DNA of 64,000 nt from Lachnospiraceae bacterium (GCA_017624835.1 JAGAMG010000026.1:101857-165856); one strand, 5' to 3'. Shown: positions 9,702 through 17,120, counted from the first letter of the stretch. Made by a program: numbers and translations. Notes: generated by a model not told the origin, from the letters alone.

Positions 9702-10023
9702 TATGCTATAGTCAAATAAAATGCATAAAATAGAGGGGAGGACTGTGCTAAAAAGGTATAATTTTAAGACATCGATTATTGTAGATACTACAGTGAAAGG
9801 TGTCTTTTTTGCTTTGCAGTATGTCTTGGAAATTCTTTATCAATATAATAATGGGAGTTCGACCTATTTGTGTAAGTTTGACTTACTTTCAGACTCGCAT
9901 AAGCAAAATGCGGACTTATTTTATTATGAATATGCATATAATGAATAAACTTTGGTATGAGGGGTGTAAGGGTTATACTATAAATATGAACAGAAAACAT
10001 ACGGGATGCAAAATCTACAGGAT

Positions 10024-10055
10024 ATCTTGAATTTTCTCAAGATTCGTGGTATGAT
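10024..10055 (+). promoter_or_regulatory. Promoter and palindromic operator of the restriction-modification operon
   Basis: A promoter TTGAAT (10027-10032), 17-base spacer, TATGAT (10050-10055) has an extended -10 TGG. A perfect inverted repeat ATCTTGA-N6-TCAAGAT (10024-10043) covers the -35 hexamer. The placement suits repression, plausibly by the helix-turn-helix domain fused to the methyltransferase encoded next. Confidence 0.75.
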
Positions 10056-10113
10056 ATTTGGGTATACAATCATTAGGTGGGTAAGGATTAGAATTAGGCA
10101 GGAGAGTAAACTA

Positions 10114-11406
10114 ATGCAAATAAGCTATAAGCCGCTATGGCACACTCTTTTAGAAAAAGGTATGTCCAAAGAGGACCTTAGGATAAAGGCGAAACTTACA
10201 ACAAATGCAATTGCTAATATGGGAAAGAATCAAAATATTAGCATGGCAACGTTGCTGAAGATATGTGAGGCATTACAATGCGGCTTTGACGGCGTGGTTG
10301 AAATTGTTGGGCTTCCACCTAAAGTCGCTCCAGAAGGTCAAACAACAATAACAAAGAAGGAAGTAGAAACAATGCACAGATTGAATCCGCCGAGATTAGT
10401 TTCACTATTCTCTGGGTGTGGAGGAATGGACAAGGGATTTGAGGATGCTGGATATCAGCGAGTGTGGGCTAATGATTTTGACGCAGATGCCCAGGCGGTA
10501 TTTAAGCTCAACCTTGGAGAAATAGATGGTAGGGATATAACAAAGGTGCCCGTTGAGGATATTCCTGACTGCGATATCATTACAGCAGGCTTTCCGTGCC
10601 AGCCTTTTTCCAATGCTGGAAATCGGCGTGGAGTATATGATTCGCGTGGTGAATTGTACTTAGAGTGCTTACGCATTATAGAGCATAAAAAACCCAAGGC
10701 GGTCTTGTTTGAGAACGTTAAAGGTCTGTTATCTTCAAAGCATCAGAGTGGAAAACAACTCATAGAAGTCATCAAAGAAGATTTAGAAAAACTCGGTTAT
10801 AGGGTCAATTACAAAGTTGTGAATGCATCAGATTATGGTGTTCCTCAAAATAGGGAAAGAATGATTCTTATCGGACTTCGTGAGGATTTACAGAAAACTT
10901 TCGAGTTCCCTCCGGTGCAGGAAGATAAGAGCAGTTTGACTTTACGCCATATACTTGATGTTCCTGTCGAGGTTCCAAATCAAACATACTGGCCATATTC
11001 GCCACAGGCACAGGCAATGATTGAGATGATTCCTGAAGGAGGCTCATGGAAAAGTATCCCGTATGAAAAGCTTTCACCTCGTTTCCAAAGAATCCGTGAT
11101 GATATGAAACGCTATCATGCGCCTAACTTTTATAGACGCTTTAGCAGAGATGAAATAAATGGAACCATAACAGCATCCGCTCAGCCTGAAAACTGCGGGA
11201 TAACTCATCCTATTGAGAACAGAAGATATACCATTAGGGAAATTGCCAGAATACAGACATTCCCAGATGACTTTGTTTTTATTGATGATTCACTTAAAGA
11301 CATTGTGGCTATGTATAGGGTGATTGGAAACGCAGTTCCCTGTCACTTAGCAGAAGTAATTGCAAATGCTATATATGAACAAGCGTTTAAGGAGGAGAAA
11401 GAATAA
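10114..11406 (+). CDS. XRE-type HTH fused to DNA (cytosine-5) methyltransferase
   Basis: 430 residues from the ATG at 10114, which has AGGAGAG 7 bases upstream. Residues ~1-65 are a Cro/CI-like helix-turn-helix (LEKGMSKEDLRIKAKLTTNAIANMG...ISMATLLKICEAL). The rest is a complete C5 methyltransferase. Motif I is LVSLFSGCGGMDKGF, the catalytic PCQ is at Cys162, ENV lies at ~200-202 and QNRER at ~245-249. A target-recognition region follows, then motif X (VIGNAVPCHLAEVIANAI). It would methylate cytosine in a specific site to protect self DNA. M.SsoII-type enzymes are known to use an N-terminal HTH to repress their own promoter, and a palindrome covers this promoter. The stop overlaps the next start by one base. 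Confidence 0.92.
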   Translation: MQISYKPLWHTLLEKGMSKEDLRIKAKLTTNAIANMGKNQNISMATLLKICEALQCGFDGVVEIVGLPPKVAPEGQTTITKKEVETMHRLNPPRLVSLFSGCGGMDKGFEDAGYQRVWANDFDADAQAVFKLNLGEIDGRDITKVPVEDIPDCDIITAGFPCQPFSNAGNRRGVYDSRGELYLECLRIIEHKKPKAVLFENVKGLLSSKHQSGKQLIEVIKEDLEKLGYRVNYKVVNASDYGVPQNRERMILIGLREDLQKTFEFPPVQEDKSSLTLRHILDVPVEVPNQTYWPYSPQAQAMIEMIPEGGSWKSIPYEKLSPRFQRIRDDMKRYHAPNFYRRFSRDEINGTITASAQPENCGITHPIENRRYTIREIARIQTFPDDFVFIDDSLKDIVAMYRVIGNAVPCHLAEVIANAIYEQAFKEEKE

Positions 11407-13103
11407 TGGCAACAGTATATGTTGATCCTGTATGCGTTAAGGATTCGATTGATTTTTTTATTTCGCAAGAGTACACATCGCCAGAGCAGATAGGACTCTT
11501 TTTCCTGTTCAAGGCAAATAAGTTCAATAGTCGTGAATACCAAACTTATGATGCTACGGGAGCGCAAAAGGCAAGACTAACACGATACCTTTATGATTTA
11601 TGTGCGCTGTTCGATGCAAAGCAGGAAAACGGCGGTAAGTATGTATCACTATTTCCGTTCTCAATGGATCGGACAATTAAAAAGACCACTTATTATAATG
11701 GCGGGACGGAGTTCAAGCAGGTCATTGGGCGTGTGAAAGATACAATGGATAATACGCTCATTGACGATGGTAAATATCTTAGGAAAGATGAACTTGATGG
11801 TTCAAAGTACAAGTTCGCACCAAATTATGTCGATATGCTGTACTCTGATTTTTTGAAAGGGCACAGAATCTCGTTACAGAAACTTGCTGCTTGGTATTTC
11901 CGCTTCTATGCATTTGATGTAGATGATGAGTGGGTTGAAAATCTGACAGCGGATAATTTTGAGACCTTTACCCGTATTTGCACCAAGAAGCTGATTGAAG
12001 ATTTGAACATTACGGCAGATGAACTGTCAACGATGTTTGATACAACAGACGGAATTATCAAATACAGTCAGACGGGTATAACGGGCGAAGAGATACGCTC
12101 GAAGTTTGCGTATGAAACAAATGCGACACCAGAGGTTTTTCCGCTTACAGCACCAGTTTCGTATATGTTTTCAGATATTAGCATCACCAGGGAGGAAGTG
12201 ACTAATTTGGCTGCTCCTCATGGCGATAATATTACTGAAGAAGAATTATCGGAGCTATTGATTGATACGAGGCAGGTGGTTTTGTCGGGGCCTCCGGGAA
12301 CGGGCAAGTCTTATATTTCCGACAAGGTAAAAGTGGGTTTCGACCATAGCTATTTAATTCAGTTCCATCCTAATTTGACATATGAGCAGTTCATTGGCGG
12401 TAGCACATTTGATGAGAATGGTGTGGTGCATCCTAAGGCCGGTGTGTTTCTCGAATTCTGTCACGAGGCTGGAAAGGCTGAAAATGCCAATCAGAAATAT
12501 CTCTTCATGATAGATGAGATAAACCGTGGAAATGTATCTAAAATATTCGGTGAGACCATACTCGCTTTGGACAGGGAGTATACAGTTCAATTGCCGACAA
12601 CGTTAATCTCAAAAGATGGAACAACAATTACGGAATTTAGAATTCCAGAGAATGTATTCATTCTTGCCACAATGAATTCTGCTGATAGAAGCATAGCCCT
12701 TGTAGACTATGCTATTCGGAGACGATTCGCATTTGTTGATTTCTATCCGAATAGTGAAGTTGTTGATTATGAATCGGATTATTCCCTGCTTGACGATATT
12801 AAGGTCGGCAAAGTCATGGATGGAATAAACGAAAAAATGTATAGCGTTTTAGGAGATGCTGATCTTTTGCTTGGACAGTCATACTTTTTACCGAAATGGG
12901 CAAGAGATGAAGTAAGCGGAAAAATCAAATGGACACCACAGATTCTTAAAAGGCTTTTCAATTACTATGTAATACCAATTATTGAAGAATACACCTACGG
13001 GAACAAGAGATACTTGCAGAATATTCTCGGCGATAAATTGGTTGGACGAATCAGCAATGAGGAGGAATTTATCGAGGAGCTGAAGGCACAATTGTTAAAG
13101 TGA
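11406..13103 (+). CDS. McrB-like AAA+ GTPase restriction subunit
   Basis: 565 residues. Residues ~1-270 are a family-specific N-terminal region without a recognised modified-base-reading domain. The C-terminal half is a McrB-type AAA+ motor. Walker A is GPPGTGKS (295-302), Walker B is MIDEINRGN (368-376), and the McrB signature MNSADRS (423-429) is followed by the arginine-rich AIRRRF. In this family GTP hydrolysis drives translocation, and the McrC partner supplies cleavage. The start codon overlaps the methyltransferase stop (TAATG), implying translational coupling. That coupling argues for a LlaJI/BsuMI-type restriction-modification enzyme rather than a stand-alone methylation-dependent type IV enzyme. 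Confidence 0.9.
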   Translation: MATVYVDPVCVKDSIDFFISQEYTSPEQIGLFFLFKANKFNSREYQTYDATGAQKARLTRYLYDLCALFDAKQENGGKYVSLFPFSMDRTIKKTTYYNGGTEFKQVIGRVKDTMDNTLIDDGKYLRKDELDGSKYKFAPNYVDMLYSDFLKGHRISLQKLAAWYFRFYAFDVDDEWVENLTADNFETFTRICTKKLIEDLNITADELSTMFDTTDGIIKYSQTGITGEEIRSKFAYETNATPEVFPLTAPVSYMFSDISITREEVTNLAAPHGDNITEEELSELLIDTRQVVLSGPPGTGKSYISDKVKVGFDHSYLIQFHPNLTYEQFIGGSTFDENGVVHPKAGVFLEFCHEAGKAENANQKYLFMIDEINRGNVSKIFGETILALDREYTVQLPTTLISKDGTTITEFRIPENVFILATMNSADRSIALVDYAIRRRFAFVDFYPNSEVVDYESDYSLLDDIKVGKVMDGINEKMYSVLGDADLLLGQSYFLPKWARDEVSGKIKWTPQILKRLFNYYVIPIIEEYTYGNKRYLQNILGDKLVGRISNEEEFIEELKAQLLK

Positions 13104-13113
13104 GGGTGAGTAT

Positions 13114-14322
13114 ATGCAAATGCAGTCAATAACACTCGATCAAGGCGGACTGCTAAGCCTATATCCTCATGAGATACCTGTAATTCAGGGAATATTGTCA
13201 AAAAGAGGTATGTCATGGGACTGCCTTGACACAAAGCAAGGTATCATTAAGCTCCCACAGCAGTATATTGGCTATATCGGCTTGCCTGATCGCAAAATTA
13301 TAATAAAGCCAAAGCATCCTGGAATAACAATCAGCCACATTCTGAGGGTGTATTTCTTCTTGTACTCTGCTCAGTATTCAGATTTGGATACGCCCATGTA
13401 CGATGTGGAAACAGGAAATGATGTGAACTTGATAGCTATGTTCATTCAAGAAATGCTGTCTGTTGTTCATAAAGGTTTACCTGTAGAGTATAGCGAAAAA
13501 GAAGAAGACCTTAGTTTTATTAAAGGCAATATGCAGGTTGTCCCAACCTCATTGAATATCATGATGCGAAGAAGGGATGCTTTTCGATGCGTTTATGATG
13601 ATCTTACACGAGATATTCCTATAAACAGATTGCTTTTGGCTGCCGCAAAAAAAATAGAATCTCATGTTCAAAATTCAGATATAGCATATATAATCCGGCA
13701 GTTTGAGAACGTAGACTATACGAACATCCCTGATGATGTTGGGTTTAATAAGAACACGGCTTATTGTAAGAAGGCCGCTTCTCTTGCTTATATGATTTTG
13801 AACGATCTTACATTATCAACAGATGGAGAATCTTCATCTGGAGAAAGTCTGTTGATAAACTTTGATAGAGTTTTTGAGGACTTTATAAAGAAAGTGTTGA
13901 TGGAATACTCAAACCTTGGAAAGTTTTCATATTGGACATCATCAAAAAGTTTTGCCTTTTGCCATCAAGGAGATGAGTATTTTGAACGGTCATATCTCCC
14001 TGATTTGCTCTATGATTATATGGATAAAAACGGACGGCAAACCGCACGAGCGATTTTGGATATGAAGAACAAAACCTCTCTTCCGTTCCGTAATGATGAC
14101 ATATATCAAATGGTGTTTTATGGACAGATGCTTTCGTGTAAAAAGATAATTTTATGCTATCCGGGAAATGAGAATAGGAGCAACACAGCTCTTAGGTTTA
14201 ACGATGAGAAATTCTTTCTGCATAAAATATATGGTTCATACATGAACCTTGCAGGAAATAGTGCAAAGGAATTTAAGGACAACATATCTTCGTTTGTATA
14301 TCGAGTAGAATGTTTATTATAA
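13114..14322 (+). CDS. McrC-like nuclease subunit
   Basis: 402 residues, starting 10 bases after the McrB-like stop behind a GAGGG site. An N-terminal beta-rich region (IIKLPQQYIGYIGLPDRKIIIKPK) is typical of McrC. A PD-(D/E)XK nuclease follows, with Asp297 in YLPDLLYD and the D-x-K at 316-318 (ILDMKNK). Family members bind the McrB hexamer, stimulate its GTPase and cut DNA. It is the last gene of the operon. A nested hairpin with a T-rich tail lies 50 bases downstream. Confidence 0.88.
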   Translation: MQMQSITLDQGGLLSLYPHEIPVIQGILSKRGMSWDCLDTKQGIIKLPQQYIGYIGLPDRKIIIKPKHPGITISHILRVYFFLYSAQYSDLDTPMYDVETGNDVNLIAMFIQEMLSVVHKGLPVEYSEKEEDLSFIKGNMQVVPTSLNIMMRRRDAFRCVYDDLTRDIPINRLLLAAAKKIESHVQNSDIAYIIRQFENVDYTNIPDDVGFNKNTAYCKKAASLAYMILNDLTLSTDGESSSGESLLINFDRVFEDFIKKVLMEYSNLGKFSYWTSSKSFAFCHQGDEYFERSYLPDLLYDYMDKNGRQTARAILDMKNKTSLPFRNDDIYQMVFYGQMLSCKKIILCYPGNENRSNTALRFNDEKFFLHKIYGSYMNLAGNSAKEFKDNISSFVYRVECLL

Positions 14323-14372
14323 CTATTACAGATTTTATCTGAAAGAAGAATTTTATATGTTTACAGCAGGGG

Positions 14373-14465
14373 CTGATGTGCTAAGCTGTTAAAAGGGCGA
14401 TAGGCTCTGGTTTCTATTGAATGGTAGGGATCAGAGCCTTTCTTATTTGCCTATCAGCACATCAG
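14373..14465 (+). terminator. Nested hairpin and likely terminator after the restriction operon
   Basis: The inner stem AGGCTCTG (14402-14409) pairs with CAGAGCCT (14432-14439), followed by TTCTTATTT. The outer stem CTGATGTGCT (14373-14382) pairs exactly with AGCACATCAG (14456-14465). The inner part would terminate transcription. The outer 10-bp arms are unusual for a terminator. Confidence 0.65.
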
Positions 14466-14615
14466 TGGGTTCATGCTGTCAACATATGAGGAAGGGATAA
14501 CAAATGCCAAGTTTCGGGTTCTAGGTCTCCTAGTGTGAACGCCCTGGGCGTGAAGTTTTCTGCGTAAAGTTCATGCAACTTTAGGCGTATCCTGCTTTCT
14601 TTATGTATTGGCTTG

Positions 14616-14756
14616 TTCGATAGTGCCGAATTTGTTCGGAGTTGCCGAATTGCTAGGATTTATGCGGGTTTGAAGCTGTTCGGCATTGCCGAACGGTCAT
14701 AAGTGGAATAAGTGGTGTTCGACAGTATCGAATGGAATTTGTTCGATGTCATCGAA
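14616..14756. repeat. Five TTCGR-N5-YCGAA palindromic sites
   Basis: Sites are at 14616-14630, 14635-14649, 14679-14693, 14718-14732 and 14742-14756. Each is a 15-mer with TTCG and CGAA arms separated by seven bases, each preceded by G and followed by T or C. The half-sites extend to TTCGA/G and C/TCGAA. Centres are 19, 44, 39 and 24 bases apart. Such clusters are typical of operator, partition or replication (iteron-like) sites of a DNA-binding protein. There is no intact gene within 290 bases on the left or 615 bases on the right. Confidence 0.8.
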
Positions 14757-14912
14757 TTTAATTTGGTTAATAAATTACAACTTTTTTTGCAATCAGCTTT
14801 TTTTGACCCTAAGTACTAAACATAAGGAAAAGAAAACGCTGAGAGGTCTAACTTGAGAAATACTCTCATAGTATTGGAAAGAAGGACAAGCTTAAGGAGG
14901 TGGAGATTCCGC

Positions 14913-15146
14913 TTGGAGCAGAGGAAACTAAATTATCGTTTTCACAATCCGAATTCGGCGGAGGATACCGCTGACTTCTAGTGTAAGCTTTTGATTGAAG
15001 CAAACGCAGGTAAGGTGGAACGTGCGATTAAAGAAGCTGCATCAAGGTGTGCAGAGGAAAGTGAGTACATAGCAGAGCCGGAGGAAATGAAGGCAGATAC
15101 ACCGGAGGAAGAAACGGTGAATATAAGACGAAGAAGAGCAAGGTAA
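14913..15146 (+). pseudogene. Remnant of a small mobile-element-type protein gene, in-frame stop
   Basis: Reading from 14913 gives 77 sense codons interrupted by TAG at 14979-14981. The translation contains LNYRFHNPNSAEDTADF before the stop and LLIEANAGKVERAIKEAA after it, ending in an Arg-rich tail (INIRRRRAR-like). The sequence remains fully open on both sides of the stop and reads like a real protein. From memory it resembles small proteins carried by clostridial integrative elements. The overlapping frame also stays open over the first part, so a frameshift is possible too. It lies in a gene-free stretch of about 1 kb (14323-15371). Confidence 0.55.
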
Positions 15147-15172
15147 ATTTAAGTTGTTTTTTACAGAAACTA

Positions 15173-15241
15173 AAGGAACTTAAATTATTTTATGAAAATT
15201 TGAGTTCCTATTTAAGTTCGTGAATGATTTTTAAGTTCCTT
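15173..15241. promoter_or_regulatory. Inverted and direct AAGTTCC-type repeats
   Basis: AAGGAACTTAAA (15173-15184) is the exact reverse complement of TTTAAGTTCCTT (15230-15241). Two related copies (GAGTTCCTA and TTTAAGTTCG) lie between them. The layout resembles a cluster of protein-binding sites upstream of the AlbA_2-type gene. Confidence 0.5.
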
Positions 15242-15279
15242 GTAATATCGCTTGATTAATGGTAAATTAAATTATAAAA

Positions 15280-15341
15280 TTAGTCATAGAAAGTCATTGT
15301 TTAGTTATAGAATTTAGTCATAGACACACAATAATGACTAT
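15280..15341. promoter_or_regulatory. TTAGTCATAGA direct-repeat array upstream of the AlbA_2-type gene
   Basis: TTAGTCATAGA occurs at 15280-15290 and 15314-15324, with TTAGTTATAGA at 15301-15311. An inverted copy of the TAGTCAT core (AATGACTA) lies at about 15332-15339. The array ends 30 bases before the start codon and probably binds a regulator, perhaps the encoded protein itself. Confidence 0.55.
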
Positions 15342-15371
15342 ACGAAGAAATATAGTAAAGGGGCTGATGAT

Positions 15372-16715
15372 TTGAACTTAGGTATTGAAACAGAAACATT
15401 AGAATTTAAAAAATCTACCGGCGAGTTAAAAGAAGCAGTGCAGTCAATTTGTGCAATTTTGAATAAACATCAGCATGGAGAATTATATTTTGGAGTAAAG
15501 CCTGACGGAACGGTAATAGGACAAGTTGTTACAGAGGAATCTTTGCGAGAAGTTAGTCAGAAAATCAAAAATTTTATTGAACCGAAAATTTATCCGGAAA
15601 TCAAAAAGGTAGTTATTGATGGTAGAGACTGTATTCATGTAAAATTTGAAGGGAACCAGGTTCCTTATTTTGCGTATGGCGTGGCAAAGATTCGTGTGGC
15701 TGATGAAGATTTGACCATGTCTCCGGAGCAGATAACAGAATTGTTGTTGGGTAGTGGCAGAGAAGGTAATCGTTGGGAAAGTCTGGTGTCCAATAAGACG
15801 ATTGATGATATCGACGAGGATCTTTTAAAGAAATATACAACACAGGCACACGAGGTAGGAAGAATCGCAATCTCATATACTGACAAAGAAACTGTCTTAA
15901 ATCAGTTAGAATTGACAGAGGGTAACGCTTTGCTAAATGCAGGAAAAGTGCTGTTTAGTGATGATATTGTACAAGACTTGCAGATGGCGATTTTTGCTAC
16001 GAACGAAAGGTTGACTTTTAATGATATCCAACGTTATCATGGACCGGTGTTAAAGTTGGTAGATATAGCCGAAAGTTATATTAAGAGCAATATTCATTGG
16101 AGAGTAGAATTTACCGGAGCTTTACAGCGTACTGAGATACCTGAGATTCCGGTGGATGCGATTCGTGAGGCATTATTAAATTCGTTCTGTCATAAGGATT
16201 ATGCATCTGGGCAGAGCAATGAGGTCGCAATTTATAAGGATAGAGTTGAGATTTATAATCCTGGAGCATTCCCAGAAGGATATGAGCCACAAGACTTTAT
16301 TGATAAGGCTGAGAGACCGATTCGTAGAAATCCTAAGATTGCAAGAATGCTTTACTATTCTAAAGATATTGAGAGTTTTGGAACAGGATTAAAGCGTATT
16401 GCAGAGGCTTGTGATGCTGCCGGAGTCAGATACGAATTTAAGAAAATGAAGTCCGGATTTGTAGTTTGTTTTTATCGGTCAGAAGAAAAAGCCGATAAAA
16501 AGCCGATAAAAGCTGATAAAAAGCCGATAAAAACTAATAGATATGAAATTATTATAGAATATGTGAAAGTAAATGGTTCTATTAATAATAAAGAAGCAAG
16601 AGAACTATTGGCATTGGCAGATTCAACAGTAAAACGTATATTGAAAGATATGGTGGAAAAAGATATGCTAATTATAGAGGGTGAACGCAAGGCAAGGAAA
16701 TATTTATTGAAATAG
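15372..16715 (+). CDS. AlbA_2 (Schlafen-type) ATP-binding transcriptional regulator or helicase-like protein
   Basis: 447 residues. The TTG start at 15372 has AAAGGGG 8 bases upstream and gives the canonical N-terminus NLGIETETLEFKKSTGELKEA; no ATG is near. Residues ~8-125 form the AlbA_2/Schlafen domain (GELYFGVKPDGTVIG). Residues ~240-330 form a GHKL-type ATP-binding region (IREALLNSFCHKDYASGQSNEVAIY...NPGAFPEG...FGTGLKRI). The last ~60 residues are a winged helix (NKEARELLALADSTVKRILKDM). Between them is a Lys-rich linker of two DKKPIK-type repeats. Such proteins occur often in defence islands and on mobile elements as regulators. Biochemical function here is unproven. Confidence 0.8.
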   Translation: MNLGIETETLEFKKSTGELKEAVQSICAILNKHQHGELYFGVKPDGTVIGQVVTEESLREVSQKIKNFIEPKIYPEIKKVVIDGRDCIHVKFEGNQVPYFAYGVAKIRVADEDLTMSPEQITELLLGSGREGNRWESLVSNKTIDDIDEDLLKKYTTQAHEVGRIAISYTDKETVLNQLELTEGNALLNAGKVLFSDDIVQDLQMAIFATNERLTFNDIQRYHGPVLKLVDIAESYIKSNIHWRVEFTGALQRTEIPEIPVDAIREALLNSFCHKDYASGQSNEVAIYKDRVEIYNPGAFPEGYEPQDFIDKAERPIRRNPKIARMLYYSKDIESFGTGLKRIAEACDAAGVRYEFKKMKSGFVVCFYRSEEKADKKPIKADKKPIKTNRYEIIIEYVKVNGSINNKEARELLALADSTVKRILKDMVEKDMLIIEGERKARKYLLK

Positions 16716-16756
16716 TTAGATTTTAATTAGTAAAGAACTACAAAACATCAGTCATA

Positions 16757-16807
16757 CCCCAAGAATCCATTACATACAATGTAAAAACGATTCTTGGGGG
16801 TTTTCTT
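16757..16807 (+). terminator. Terminator between the AlbA_2-type gene and spoIIID
   Basis: An 11-bp perfect stem (CCCCAAGAATC at 16757-16767 with GATTCTTGGGG at 16789-16799) is followed by GTTTTCTTTT. Its 3' arm supplies the only G-rich ribosome-site-like sequence for spoIIID, whose TTG start overlaps the end of the T-tract. Confidence 0.8.
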
Positions 16808-17068
16808 TTGAAGGATTATATTGAGGAGCGGGCAATTAATATTGCCACCTATATTATTGACTGTAATGCTACAGTACGGCAGACCGCAAAGGCTTTTGGA
16901 GTAAGTAAGAGTACGGTACATAAGGACGTCACGGACAGATTAATGCAGATTAATCCATCCCTAGCCAAACAGGCAAGGAAGGTTTTGGATGTAAATAAAT
17001 CCGAGAGGCACATCCGTGGAGGTTTGGCAACCAAAGAAAAATATCAGCATCTTCATCAGGATGCATGA
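16808..17068 (+). CDS. spoIIID: Sporulation transcription factor SpoIIID
   Basis: 86 residues, family length. It starts at TTG 16808 with the canonical MKDYIEERAINIATYII. The helix-turn-helix is TVRQTAKAFGVSKSTVHKDVTDRL. The C-terminal basic segment RHIRGGLATKEKYQHL is the second DNA-contacting part. SpoIIID controls mother-cell genes with sigma-E and sigma-K, so the organism is, or descends from, a spore former. A G-run (16795-16800) 8 bases upstream is the only candidate ribosome site, and it lies in the 3' arm of a terminator-like stem. Confidence 0.93.
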   Translation: MKDYIEERAINIATYIIDCNATVRQTAKAFGVSKSTVHKDVTDRLMQINPSLAKQARKVLDVNKSERHIRGGLATKEKYQHLHQDA

Positions 17069-17091
17069 AAGGCATAAAGTGAGAAATTACA

Positions 17092-17120
17092 TTTACATTT
17101 TCGTTTAACCGCGTTAAACT
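17092..17120 (+). promoter_or_regulatory. Promoter with palindromic operator for the MATE gene
   Basis: TTTACA (17092-17097), a 17-base spacer and TAAACT (17115-17120). The perfect palindrome GTTTAACCGCGTTAAAC (17103-17119, 7-bp arms) occupies the spacer and -10, the position expected for a repressor site. Confidence 0.65.

Noticed and set aside
9721-9948. Open frame of 75 codons before the methyltransferase gene
   Set aside because: It has no ribosome site, an atypical composition, and lies just after a terminator. Two other short frames overlap it. The stretch reads as AT-rich spacer.
14616-14756. Considered as a CRISPR array
   Set aside because: Repeats are only 15 bases, are palindromic, have irregular short spacers and no cas genes. 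They fit protein-binding sites instead.
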